This document shows, piece by piece, positions 1 to 9,084 of a stretch of DNA of 64,000 nucleotides (its first letter is position 1; every line of letters starts with the position of its first letter). The stretch is from Phycisphaerae bacterium (GTDB lineage: Bacteria; Planctomycetota; Phycisphaerae; Sedimentisphaerales; Anaerobacaceae). Made by a program: the position numbers and the translations under genes. The stretch lies in the NCBI GenBank assembly GCA_012744475.1, contig JAAYBV010000006.1, forward strand, positions 39,977 through 103,976, in the 5' to 3' direction. Below the pieces are notes generated by a model. It had not been told where the DNA came from. It searched no databases and saw only the letters and a program-made list of their open reading frames with translations.

Positions 1-227
1 TGATCGCCAGGCCGTCCGTAGGGGCGAATGATGATTCGCCTGTACTTGGCCCGGACGATGTGCGGACAGCGATTGCCACCCTCGTGGACAGGCCGGCGAT
101 TACGGTGGCTGCATATGACCAGGACGGCCAAAGAACAGGCGACGCCGAAATCCGAAGAACGGAGTCCGAATGGGAAATCGTGCCGCCGGCTTCTGCCGTC
201 CGGCTGGATATCACCGCAGGCCTGTAG
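1..227 (+). CDS. C-terminal end of an unidentified protein (partial)
   Basis: An open frame (codons start at base 3) runs from the left edge to a TAG at 225-227. It reads through the palindromic repeat at 18-45 as VGANDDSPV and continues into GPDDVRTAIATLVD and DITAGL. The frame has normal coding character and ends right in front of the GH2-like gene. The stop codon TAG is itself the first bases of the second palindromic repeat (224-251), so the repeat defines the C-terminus. The family cannot be recognised from 75 residues. By context it may be another exported carbohydrate-active protein, but that is only inference. Confidence 0.55.
   Translation, partial: IARPSVGANDDSPVLGPDDVRTAIATLVDRPAITVAAYDQDGQRTGDAEIRRTESEWEIVPPASAVRLDITAGL
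18..45. repeat. 28-bp palindromic repeat, copy 1 (inside a reading frame)
   Basis: Arms are GTAGGGGCGAAT and its near reverse complement ATTCGCCTGTAC around a 4-base centre. One of eight full copies in the window. It lies in the reading frame of the partial gene at the left edge and is translated as VGANDDSPV. Confidence 0.85.
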
Positions 228-251
228 GGGCGAATAATCATTCGCCCGCAC
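224..251. repeat. 28-bp palindromic repeat, copy 2
   Basis: Arms GTAGGGGCGAAT and ATTCGCCCGCAC. Its bases 2-4 form the TAG stop of the gene to the left, and its end lies next to the GGTGG that precedes the GH2-like gene. Confidence 0.85.
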
Positions 252-264
252 CTGGTGGATGTAT

Positions 265-3200
265 ATGCTGACGTCACGCACCCTTATCTGCATTGCGTAT
301 CTGACAATGGCGTGCTTTGCTGCCGCCAATACAACATCTGAAGACGCCGCACTGCCGCCGGGCGTTCAGCCGACGTGGGACATCTCCGCGGCGTATCGAG
401 AAGCTACCGCGACTCGCGAGCGCGTCTGCATCAATGGTCTCTTGCGTTGGCAACCGGCACAGACGGATTCCGAATCCGCCGCAGGCGTGCCACACGCCGA
501 TTGGGGCTACTTCAAGGTCCCAGGGTGCTGGCCCGGGATCACCGACTACATGCAAAAGGACAGCCAGACGGTGTACGCGCACCCGAGCTGGCGCAATCTC
601 GCACTGCGCGACGTGGCCGCTGCCTGGTACGAGCGGGAGATCACGATCCCGTCGTCCTGGGCCGGCCGGCGCATCTCGCTCTGTCTGGAGTATCTGAATT
701 CGTATGCGGCGATCTACGTGGACGGTGACCAGGCGGGCGAGGCTCGATTCCCAGGGGCCGAAGTCGATCTGACGGCCTTCTGTCAGCCGGGCCGGACGCA
801 CCGGCTCAGTCTCCTCGTCGTCGCCATGCCGCTCAAAGGCGTGATGCTCTCCTACACCGACACTGCCTCGGCGCGCGAGGTCAAGGGAACCGTGGCTCGA
901 CGAGGGTTATGTGGCGATGTCTATCTGATCGGCATGCCGGCCGGACCGCGCATCGCCGATGCGCGAGTGGCCACGTCGATCCGCCGGCAAGAGATTTCCA
1001 TCGATCTGGCTCTGGAAGGACTTGAAGCCCAGAGCGAATACGCCGTCGGCGTTCGGATCCTCGACAAGGACCGCCCCGTGAAGGAATTCACAGGTCGCCC
1101 GTTCCGGGCAGGTGACGTCCGCGAGGGCCGCATCACGTGCGCAGACAAGTGGATGCCGGACAAGCTCTGGGACCTTCACACGCCGCAGAACACGTATGAC
1201 GCCGAGGTTTCCCTTCTCGACGTGCAAGGCCACGCGCTCGACACGCACTGGCCCATCCGCTTCGGATTCCGAGAGATGTGGATCGAGGGCCGCGATTTCT
1301 ACCTCAACGGCACGCGCATCTTCCTGTCGGCGGTGCCGCTGGACAACGCCCAGGTCGGCGCCGCGTCGGCCACCTACGAGGCGACCCGCGAGAGTCTGGA
1401 GCGGCTCAAGAGCTTCGGCATCAACTTCGTCTACACGCACAATTACGGTTGCCAGCCCGGTTCGCATCTGAGCTTCGCCGAGATTCTCCATGCCGCCGAC
1501 GACACCGGGATGCTCGTGTCGTTCTCGCAGCCGCATTTCAGCCACTATGACTGGCAGGCGCCGGACGCCGATCGCAACAACGGCTACGCCCGGCACGCCG
1601 AGTTCTACGTTCGAGTCGCCCAGAATCACCCGTCCGTCGTGATGTACTCCATGAGTCACAACGCGACGGGTTACAGCGAGGACATGAATCCCGACATGAT
1701 CGACGGCCTTCAGGACGCCCGCGACAACTGGGCGCTGCGGAACGTCAAACTCGCTACGCGGGCCGAGGCCATTGTCCGGACGCTGGACCCGTCTCGCATC
1801 GTCTATCACCACGCCTCGGGCAACCTGGGCTCGATGCACGCGATCAACTTCTATCCGAACTTCGTTCCCGTGCAGGAGATGTCGGACTGGTTCGAGCACT
1901 GGGCGACGCAGGGCGTCAAGCCGGTCTTCCTGTGCGAGTACGGCGCGCCGTTCACCTGGGACTGGGCGATGTATCGCGGCTGGTACGAGGGCAAGAGGGA
2001 ATTCGGCAGTGCGGCGGTGCCGTGGGAGTTCTGCCTGGCCGAATGGAACGCCCAGTTCTTCGGCGACCGCGCCTTTGCGATCAGCGAAATGGAGAAGCGG
2101 AACTTGCGCTGGGAGGCCCAACAGTTCCGCGCCGGCAGGCTCTGGCATCGCTGGGACTATCCTCACCAGTTGGGCTCGACCGACTTTCCTGAGCGCGAAC
2201 CGGTGTTCGATCTCTACCTCACGGACAACTGGCGGGCTTTCCGCACCTGGGGCGTCTCGGCCATCTCGCCCTGGGAGCATCACATCCTGTTCAAGCTTCG
2301 CCCCGGCGTGGAAAGAAACCGGCGCGAAGAGTTCGAGGTGGATTGGCGCAGCCTGCAACGGCCCGGATTCAGTCCCGACTATCGCGAGCAGCGTTACGAA
2401 CGGATGGACCTGGCGTACGAACGTGCAGACTGGGTTCCCACCGGCGCCGGCAATGCCATCCTGCGCAACAACCAGCCCTTGCTGGCGTGCATCGCCGGCA
2501 AAGCGGGTTCCTTCACCAGCAAGGATCACAATTTTACTGCCGGCCAGACGGTGGAGAAGCAGTTGATCGTGGTCAACAACTCGCGCGAGCCGGTCCGTTG
2601 CACGTGCTCGTGGCGTGTCGGGTTGCCTGAGCCGGTCCTCGGCAACGAAGAGGTCGCCGTCGAAACAGGTCAGCAGGCGAACGTACCGATACGCTTTGTC
2701 ATCCCGACCAGCGCGAAACCCGGCTCATACGAAATGATTGCCAAGGCCGCATTCAGCAATGGTCAGTCACAAGAAGACACATTCACGATCCACGTTGTTC
2801 CGCGTCTGGCGCTGGTGCGCGACAAGGCCAAGGTTGCTCTCTTTGATCCTGCCGGCGAGACGGCGCAGTTGCTGGAAGAGATGGGGCTGTCCTGCGAGCA
2901 TGTGGACGCGAGCGTTGACCTCCGTTCGTATGAGATACTCATCCTGGGCAAGGCGGCCTTGACAATGGACCCCGGCGCGCCGGGGCCGGATATCGGGCAG
3001 GTCCGGGATGGGCTCAAAGTGGTCGTGTTCGAGCAGACGCCGGAGGTGCTGGAGAAGCGGTTCGGTTTCCGCGTGGTCAAGTACGGCCTGCGGAACGTCT
3101 TTCCGCGTGTGCCCGATCATCCCGTCCTGGCCGGACTTGAAGTCGAGAACCTGCGCGACTGGCGAGGCAAAGCGACTATTATCCCGCCTCGATTGAAGTA

Positions 3201-4188
3201 CGAACGCTCCGCCAAGTTCAACGGCGCGCCGGCTGTGACGTGGTGCGGCCTGACGGTGACGCGCGCGTGGCGATGCGGCAATCGGGGAAACGTGGCGTCG
3301 GTCCTCATCGAGAAACCCGCGTGCGGCGATTTCCTGCCCATCGTGGACGGCGGATTCAGCCTCCAGTACAGCCCGCTGTTGGAGTACCGCGAGGGCAAGG
3401 GGATGGTGTTGTTCTGCCAGATGGACGTGACCGGGCGCACCGAGACGGAACCGGCGGCGCGGATTCTCGTCGCCAACCTCCTGCGGTACGTCGGCGATTG
3501 GAAGCCTGCGGCGACGCGCAAGGCATTCTATGCCGGTGCGCCTGCCGGCCGCGAACACCTCGAAGCGGCAGGGTTCTCCCTCCATACCTACGAAGGCGGT
3601 GAGATCCCCACAGACTCCGTTCTGATCCTCGGGCCTGACAGCCCCGGCGCGCCGGGGTCCGCTCACAAGGACGCGATCGGTGCGTTCCTGGCGTCGGGCG
3701 GCCGCGTTCTGGCCGTCGGTCTGTCGCAGGAGGACGCTGACGCCGTGTTGCCTGTCCGTGTCACCATGGGGCAGGCCGAACACATCAATGCCTTCTTCGA
3801 TCCTGCGACGATGGACTCGCCACTGGCGGGGATTGGGCCGGCGGACGTGCACAGCCGCGACCCGCGGACGCTCGCGCTCGTCTCGGAAGACGCCGAGCCT
3901 GTTGGCGATGGCGTGCTGGCGGCCATTCCGGGAGGGAGCGTCGTCCTTTGTCAACTCGCCCCGTGGCAATTCGAGTATCGCAGCAACTTCGGGCTCAAGC
4001 GGACCTTCCGGCGGACCAGTTTCCTTGTCACGCGGCTTCTGGCCAACCTGGGCGTGCAGGCTCCGACCCCCTTGCTCGGGCGATTCTCTCGCCCGGTCGA
4101 CGGCGCCGAGCCGGGCCGATGGCTTCAGGGCCTTTATCTGGACGAACCGCAGGAATGGGATGATCCCTACCGATTCTTCCGCTGGTGA
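265..4188 (+). CDS. Exported GH2-like (beta-galactosidase fold) protein with atypical active site
   Basis: A protein of about 1307 residues with an N-terminal signal peptide (hydrophobic LICIAYLTMACFAAA). A GH2-type sugar-binding jelly roll and Ig-like domain (about 40-350) precede a TIM barrel (about 350-660) recognisable from FGFREMWIEGRDFYLNGTRI and NHPSVVMYSM. The nucleophile position is present (E in FLCEYGAPF, about residue 558). The acid/base, normally the E of a GNE motif, is replaced by SHN (N about residue 466). The C-terminal half contains Ig-like and class I glutamine amidotransferase-like (Rossmann) segments. ATG 265 is preferred over ATG 259 because GGTGG at 254-258 then sits 6 bases upstream. 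Substrate is not predictable; a non-hydrolytic or altered mechanism is possible. Confidence 0.75.
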   Translation: MLTSRTLICIAYLTMACFAAANTTSEDAALPPGVQPTWDISAAYREATATRERVCINGLLRWQPAQTDSESAAGVPHADWGYFKVPGCWPGITDYMQKDSQTVYAHPSWRNLALRDVAAAWYEREITIPSSWAGRRISLCLEYLNSYAAIYVDGDQAGEARFPGAEVDLTAFCQPGRTHRLSLLVVAMPLKGVMLSYTDTASAREVKGTVARRGLCGDVYLIGMPAGPRIADARVATSIRRQEISIDLALEGLEAQSEYAVGVRILDKDRPVKEFTGRPFRAGDVREGRITCADKWMPDKLWDLHTPQNTYDAEVSLLDVQGHALDTHWPIRFGFREMWIEGRDFYLNGTRIFLSAVPLDNAQVGAASATYEATRESLERLKSFGINFVYTHNYGCQPGSHLSFAEILHAADDTGMLVSFSQPHFSHYDWQAPDADRNNGYARHAEFYVRVAQNHPSVVMYSMSHNATGYSEDMNPDMIDGLQDARDNWALRNVKLATRAEAIVRTLDPSRIVYHHASGNLGSMHAINFYPNFVPVQEMSDWFEHWATQGVKPVFLCEYGAPFTWDWAMYRGWYEGKREFGSAAVPWEFCLAEWNAQFFGDRAFAISEMEKRNLRWEAQQFRAGRLWHRWDYPHQLGSTDFPEREPVFDLYLTDNWRAFRTWGVSAISPWEHHILFKLRPGVERNRREEFEVDWRSLQRPGFSPDYREQRYERMDLAYERADWVPTGAGNAILRNNQPLLACIAGKAGSFTSKDHNFTAGQTVEKQLIVVNNSREPVRCTCSWRVGLPEPVLGNEEVAVETGQQANVPIRFVIPTSAKPGSYEMIAKAAFSNGQSQEDTFTIHVVPRLALVRDKAKVALFDPAGETAQLLEEMGLSCEHVDASVDLRSYEILILGKAALTMDPGAPGPDIGQVRDGLKVVVFEQTPEVLEKRFGFRVVKYGLRNVFPRVPDHPVLAGLEVENLRDWRGKATIIPPRLKYERSAKFNGAPAVTWCGLTVTRAWRCGNRGNVASVLIEKPACGDFLPIVDGGFSLQYSPLLEYREGKGMVLFCQMDVTGRTETEPAARILVANLLRYVGDWKPAATRKAFYAGAPAGREHLEAAGFSLHTYEGGEIPTDSVLILGPDSPGAPGSAHKDAIGAFLASGGRVLAVGLSQEDADAVLPVRVTMGQAEHINAFFDPATMDSPLAGIGPADVHSRDPRTLALVSEDAEPVGDGVLAAIPGGSVVLCQLAPWQFEYRSNFGLKRTFRRTSFLVTRLLANLGVQAPTPLLGRFSRPVDGAEPGRWLQGLYLDEPQEWDDPYRFFRW

Positions 4189-4192
4189 CCAG

Positions 4193-4220
4193 GTACGGGC
4201 GAGTGATTACCCGCCCCTAC
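4193..4220. repeat. 28-bp palindromic repeat, copy 3
   Basis: Degenerate left arm GTACGGGCGAGT and right arm ACCCGCCCCTAC, five bases after the GH2-like stop. It could fold as a hairpin at the 3' end of that transcript, but no T-tract follows. Confidence 0.8.
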
Positions 4221-4256
4221 AGGTTTCAGATCGGCGAGCGGCGAGCATGCGTCATG

Positions 4257-4265
4257 TGGTATAAT
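4257..4265 (+). promoter_or_regulatory. Extended -10 promoter for the LTD/CotH gene
   Basis: TGG directly followed by TATAAT, an extended -10 element, 72 bases ahead of the ATG. No good -35 is seen, as is usual for extended -10 promoters. Transcription would start near 4272, so palindromic repeat copy 4 would form the 5' end of the mRNA. Confidence 0.55.
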
Positions 4266-4269
4266 ACCG

Positions 4270-4297
4270 GTACAGGCGAATAATCATTCGCCCCTAC
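4270..4297. repeat. 28-bp palindromic repeat, copy 4 (5' UTR)
   Basis: Arms GTACAGGCGAAT and ATTCGCCCCTAC. It starts five bases after the TATAAT box, so it would be the first thing transcribed in the leader of the LTD/CotH gene. Confidence 0.85.
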
Positions 4298-4337
4298 GTG
4301 GCGAAGGCGTGCACGGCACCCCCTACGGAGGCGGTTG

Positions 4338-7300
4338 ATGGCTGAATACCACGAAAAGCCCGGTTTGCGAGGGGTTGGGGCCCTGTTCCTGGGGCTGGCG
4401 CTTCAACTGTGCGCGCCGTGTGCGCTGTTGGCCGACAGCGTGATCGTCATCAACGAGATCATGTTCCATCCGCGTGCCGGGGAGCCGGAATGGATCGAGC
4501 TTTACAACCAGATGGGAACGCTGGTGGACCTGTCGGGCTGGTCTCTGGCGGGTGCGGTCGAGTACACCTTTCCGCCGGGAACGGTTCTTGCACCCGACTC
4601 CTACGTGGTCGTGGCGTCCTCGCTGGAGATGACAACCTCGCCGGTCCTGGGACCGTTTGACGGGAAGCTCTCCAACGCGGGCGAGGAGATTCGGCTGCTC
4701 AACAACAGCGGCCGCCTGATGAATCGGGTGCGATACGGCGACGGGGGGGACTGGCCCGTAGCCGCAGACGGCTCCGGCTGCACCCTGGCCAAGATCGATC
4801 CCACGCGCGAAAGCGATACCGCGTCGAATTGGACCTGGAGCGACCGGCTTGGCGGCACGCCGAACGCGCCCAACTTCAGTCCGCCTGTGGCGGCCGAGCC
4901 GTTACCGTTCGCCACAGGTGGACTGCGCCTCAACGAGGTCTGTCCGGCCGGCCAGTCGGACTTCTTCGTGGAGATTGTCAACGTAGGAGCTGAGCCGGCC
5001 AGCATGGCAGACGCCTGGCTCGAAGTGCAGGGTTCCCGGGATTTCAGGTACGGATTCGAGGATGAAGCCCTCGACCCGGGCCAGTACGTCACGATCACGC
5101 CGAGCGATCTGGGATTCGTTCCGCAACCCGGCGACAGGCTATTTCTTGGCTGGCGCGACGATCAGGTTTGCGACGCCACGCGGGTCGGTGACACCGTGAC
5201 AGGCCGGCATCCCGCCGGCACGGGACCGTGGCTGTTTGCTGCGTTTGCCACACCCGGACAGCCCAACGAGGTCGAGCTGTGCACGGATGTCGTGATCAAC
5301 GAGATCATGTATCACCCCATGGCTTTGCCTGCGGTGGACAACGCGCAGGGCCTGCTGCTGTTCGACGAGAACGCGGCTGTGAAGGTCCTCGTCCCGCAGG
5401 ACGATCACCTCGGGCGACGATGGACCGGCGGCTTCGAGCCGTTCGATGACGGCGCCTGGGTCCAGGGCATGGGAACGGGCGTCGGTTACGAGGCCAGTTC
5501 GGGATACGAACCCTACATCGACGTGGATGTCCGAGCCGAGATGTACGGCCGCCGCAACACGGTCTACATCCGCATCCCCTTCGAGATCGCCGATCCGGGC
5601 ACCCTCGCAACGCTGACGCTCAACATGCGATACGACGATGGTTTCCTGGCCTTTCTCAACGGCACGCTCGTCGCCGGCGCCAATATGTCCGGGTCCGAGG
5701 CGTGGAACGACCGTGCCGTCGCCTCGAACGACGACATGGCGGCGGTCAGCTACCAGGGCTTCGACGTATCGGCTCACCTCGGTGCACTGAAGGCGGGCGT
5801 CAACATCCTGGCCATCGAGGGCCATAACATCGAGGCGAGCAGCTCGGATCTGCTGTTTCAAGCTACGTTGGAGGCGACCGTGGCCGATTCCTCCGACGAC
5901 GAAGAGCAGGACGGCGAATCGAAGACGTGGGTCGAGCTCTACAACCGAGGGAGTACAACGGTCGATCTGTCCGGCTGGAGCTTCGACAAAGGGATCGCGT
6001 ACACATTTCCCGAAGGAACGTCTCTGGCGGCCGGCCAGTACCTGGTGGTGGCGCGCGATCGAGCGCACTTGGCCGCGCGATTGCCGGATGTTCCTGTCGT
6101 GGGAGATTTTCAAGGGCGTCTGGCCAACGGGGGCGAGGAGTTGAGACTCCTGGACGCCCGAGGCAATCCCGTCGATCGGCTGCGCTACTATGACGGAGGG
6201 ACTTGGCCCGAGGCCCCCGACGGCGGCGGCCGCAGCCTGGAGCTGCGCGATCCGTGGGCGGACAACGATTGCGGCGCCGCGTGGGCCGCCAGCGATGAAT
6301 CGTCTCGGTCGAGCTGGCAGACAATTTCGTATCGCGGTGTCGTGCAGGCCAGCGCGGTGGGCAATGACAGCCTCTATCACGAGTTCGTCATGGGACTGCT
6401 GGACGCCGGCGAGGTCCTGATCGACGACATTCACGTGATCGAAGACCCGGACGGCGCCGCGCAGGAACGGCTTCAGAACGGCGACTTCTCTCGCGGGCTC
6501 GATCGCTGGAGGATCGTGGGCAACCATCGCCACAGCGCCATCGAAACCGATCCGGGCGATGGAACGAATCCGGTCCTGCGTCTGGTGGCCACCGGGCCTA
6601 CCGAGCACATGCACAACCATGCGGAGACGACATTCGCCAACGGCGCGCGAATCAACAACGGGCGCGAGGTGGAGATTCGATTCCGGGCCAAATGGATCAG
6701 CGGTTCACCGCTGCTGCACACGCGTCTGTTTTTCAATCGGCTGGCCCGGACCACGCTTCTGGCGGTGCCCTCGCTTTCAGGCACGCCGGGACGTGCGAAT
6801 TCGTGCCGGCAGCCGAACATCGGTCCGACCATGACGGCGCTTCGCCACAGCCCGTCGGTTCCTCTGCCCGATCAGACGGTGGAAGTCGCTGTCAGAGCCA
6901 CCGATCCGGACGGCGTCGAGAAGGTCACGTTGTGGTATCGGCCGGACAATGGCATATGGCAGGCCGTGGAGATGAGCGGGCAGGAGGATCGCTTCGCCGC
7001 CGTCATCCCGCCGCACGCGAGCCACACCCTTGTGCAGTTCTACGTCGAAGCGCAGGACGGACGCGGGCTCGTCGCATTCTGCCCGGCCGCAGGCCCGGAG
7101 TCTTTTGCCCAGTATCGGGTCTTGCAGGTCGATCTGGCGGCAGGGCGGCCGTCCCAACCCCCACAGGCGAGCGGTCCATTTGCCCCCAGGACCACCGGCG
7201 TGTTCAACTATCGCATCGTCATGCGCGATGCGGAGCGCGACCTGTTGTACGAGCCCACCAACCGCATGAGCAACGAGCATCTTGGGGCCACGCTGATCGT

Positions 7301-8567
7301 CAACGAGCAGGATGTGTACTACGAAGTGGGCGTGCACCTGAAGGGCAGCGAGCACGGCCGGCCCAAGGAGCCTCGCATCGGCTTTCATCTGCGATTCAAT
7401 CCCGAGAAGCTGTTTCGAGGCGTGCATCGCACCATCGGTTTCGACCGCTCCGACGGCCAGCAGGTCGGGCAGCGCGAGATGCTACAGCATGTCGCGATGA
7501 ATCGTTTCGGCGGATTCTCCAAATACCATGATCTGGGCTACCTCATCGCCCCCCGACAGCAGCAGTGCAGCGGCGTCGAGGTGCAATTGGCGCGCTACGG
7601 CCCGGTCTATTGTGAAGAGGCGTACGGCGAAGAAGGCGGCGCCGGCACCGTGTACGAGTATGAGTTGGTCTACACGCTGGCCGAAACGGTGGGCAACGAT
7701 CCGGAGGGACTGAAGATCCCGCAGGAGGGCGGCGGCGTCTACGGACGCGGTGTCACGGACTACCTCGGCGCCGACAAGGAGAAATATCGCTGGCACTTTC
7801 TGATCAAGAACAATCGGGATCTGGATGACTATGAGCCGGTGATCCGGCTGACGCAGGCCTTGGGCCTCAGCCAGACGGCGTTCGAATCGTCCATCTCTGA
7901 GACGATCGACGTCGAGCAATGGCTCCAGGCGTTCGCGGTCGGCTCGACGTTCGGTATCTCGGACAACTGGATCAGCAATTCCAGTCACAATGCGATGTTC
8001 TACTTTCGTCCCACCGATGGTCGGTTTACGTACTTTCCCCATGACCTGGACTACTACAACGCGAACCAGGCCCTCGAGAGCAACAGCGTGTTGAGCAAGC
8101 TGCTGCGAAAGCCCGCGTGGGCGCATGCCTTCTACGGAAACGTCTACGACTTCCTCCAGGTCAGCTTCAACAAGGTGTACCTGTCTGCTTGGGCCGATCA
8201 CTTCGCGCAATTGCTGCCGGAACAGGCGTGGTCGAGCTGGCTGGGCTACGTCGGCCAGCGGTACGAGCGGGTGATGAACCAGGTCCTGGCCAGAGCGGGA
8301 AATCCCATCCCCTTTGAGATCACCGCGCCGTCGGCGAAGGAGGTTGCGGCGCCTTCCGTGGCGATACGCGGTCGCGGGTGGATCCACGTACAGCGGATCG
8401 ACGTGGTGGAGACGGGCCAGACGCTGGCTCTGGAGTGGCTGGATCTGACCGTGTGGGAGGCCCACCTGCCCGACGACTTGGCGCCCGGCACGTATACCCT
8501 GGGCGCCTACAACAGCTTGGGCTTGCTCCTGGCGACCGACACGATCACGCTGATGCCGCGGCAGTGA
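4338..8567 (+). CDS. Exported lamin-tail-domain / CotH kinase-like surface protein
   Basis: About 1409 residues with a signal peptide ending near ALLADS. A first lamin-tail domain (LTD; VIVINEIMFHP, then WIELYNQ) covers about 33-140, and a second, weaker one covers about 195-300. A third starts with VVINEIMYHP near 316, is interrupted by about 190 residues of beta-sandwich (MRYDDGFLAFLNGT), and resumes with WVELYNRG. A carbohydrate-binding-like module (NGDFSRGLDRW) and an Ig-like domain follow. A CotH-like segment (about 955-1290) carries VGVHLKGSEHG, NNRDLDDYE and FPHDLDYYN, matching the conserved Lys/Asp positions of this atypical kinase family. GGAGG at 4327-4331 sits 6 bases from ATG 4338; a TTG at 4335 is too close. 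Probably a cell-surface or exopolymer protein; phosphorylation activity is inferred only. Confidence 0.8.
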   Translation: MAEYHEKPGLRGVGALFLGLALQLCAPCALLADSVIVINEIMFHPRAGEPEWIELYNQMGTLVDLSGWSLAGAVEYTFPPGTVLAPDSYVVVASSLEMTTSPVLGPFDGKLSNAGEEIRLLNNSGRLMNRVRYGDGGDWPVAADGSGCTLAKIDPTRESDTASNWTWSDRLGGTPNAPNFSPPVAAEPLPFATGGLRLNEVCPAGQSDFFVEIVNVGAEPASMADAWLEVQGSRDFRYGFEDEALDPGQYVTITPSDLGFVPQPGDRLFLGWRDDQVCDATRVGDTVTGRHPAGTGPWLFAAFATPGQPNEVELCTDVVINEIMYHPMALPAVDNAQGLLLFDENAAVKVLVPQDDHLGRRWTGGFEPFDDGAWVQGMGTGVGYEASSGYEPYIDVDVRAEMYGRRNTVYIRIPFEIADPGTLATLTLNMRYDDGFLAFLNGTLVAGANMSGSEAWNDRAVASNDDMAAVSYQGFDVSAHLGALKAGVNILAIEGHNIEASSSDLLFQATLEATVADSSDDEEQDGESKTWVELYNRGSTTVDLSGWSFDKGIAYTFPEGTSLAAGQYLVVARDRAHLAARLPDVPVVGDFQGRLANGGEELRLLDARGNPVDRLRYYDGGTWPEAPDGGGRSLELRDPWADNDCGAAWAASDESSRSSWQTISYRGVVQASAVGNDSLYHEFVMGLLDAGEVLIDDIHVIEDPDGAAQERLQNGDFSRGLDRWRIVGNHRHSAIETDPGDGTNPVLRLVATGPTEHMHNHAETTFANGARINNGREVEIRFRAKWISGSPLLHTRLFFNRLARTTLLAVPSLSGTPGRANSCRQPNIGPTMTALRHSPSVPLPDQTVEVAVRATDPDGVEKVTLWYRPDNGIWQAVEMSGQEDRFAAVIPPHASHTLVQFYVEAQDGRGLVAFCPAAGPESFAQYRVLQVDLAAGRPSQPPQASGPFAPRTTGVFNYRIVMRDAERDLLYEPTNRMSNEHLGATLIVNEQDVYYEVGVHLKGSEHGRPKEPRIGFHLRFNPEKLFRGVHRTIGFDRSDGQQVGQREMLQHVAMNRFGGFSKYHDLGYLIAPRQQQCSGVEVQLARYGPVYCEEAYGEEGGAGTVYEYELVYTLAETVGNDPEGLKIPQEGGGVYGRGVTDYLGADKEKYRWHFLIKNNRDLDDYEPVIRLTQALGLSQTAFESSISETIDVEQWLQAFAVGSTFGISDNWISNSSHNAMFYFRPTDGRFTYFPHDLDYYNANQALESNSVLSKLLRKPAWAHAFYGNVYDFLQVSFNKVYLSAWADHFAQLLPEQAWSSWLGYVGQRYERVMNQVLARAGNPIPFEITAPSAKEVAAPSVAIRGRGWIHVQRIDVVETGQTLALEWLDLTVWEAHLPDDLAPGTYTLGAYNSLGLLLATDTITLMPRQ

Positions 8568-9084
8568 CGCGACGCTTCTGCCGGTGGTTCGCGACAGATC
8601 GGGACTTGACTTCTGGGACGAATCGGTCAGAATATGCATTAGGAGTGTTTCACGGTGGCCGGGGCCTCGGGCGTCCTCGAAACCTGGTCACGTGGGAGGA
8701 GGTTGTCTGCAAGTGTAGTATCTGGAGGCACTTGCGAGAGAAAGACGCGGCCCTCCCTTTCGCCACAGGCCGGTTGGAGTACGGCTGGAGGCGGTCTCAT
8801 GGAAGCGACGATGGCGTGCCTCGATTCCGAGGCAGTTTCGCCATACGATCCGCCGGTGGTGGTCCATAAGCCATTTTAGGAAAAGCCTTTATACGAGTAT
8901 CGGGAGACCGGTCCGGCTCGCCAGCGCGCGTAAAAAAGTCTGCGAAGGCCGGAAAAACCGGAAAAACCGTTACGAAATCGGTCGATATCGGCACAAGTGC
9001 GTTAGTAGACGATCCGTCCAACATCTGGGACCGGACCGAGATCGGTGGTTTGGGCATGGGTATAGATAGAGAGAGGAGTTCGAA
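8568..9084. other. 517-bp spacer without a convincing gene
   Basis: Short frames here lack ribosome sites and family resemblance. The right half carries A-runs and short direct repeats (GCCGGAAAAACCGGAAAAACC near 8949-8969) and ends in GAGAGGAG, the ribosome site of the PPC gene. A possible -10 (TATAGA, 9061-9066) preceded by TGGG is weak. It may be a long 5' UTR of the next gene. Confidence 0.4.

Noticed and set aside
8655..8879. Short plus-strand frame of 74 codons in the spacer before the PPC gene
   Set aside because: Biased Ser/Gly/Arg composition, no ribosome site, overlapping alternative frames of equal quality.
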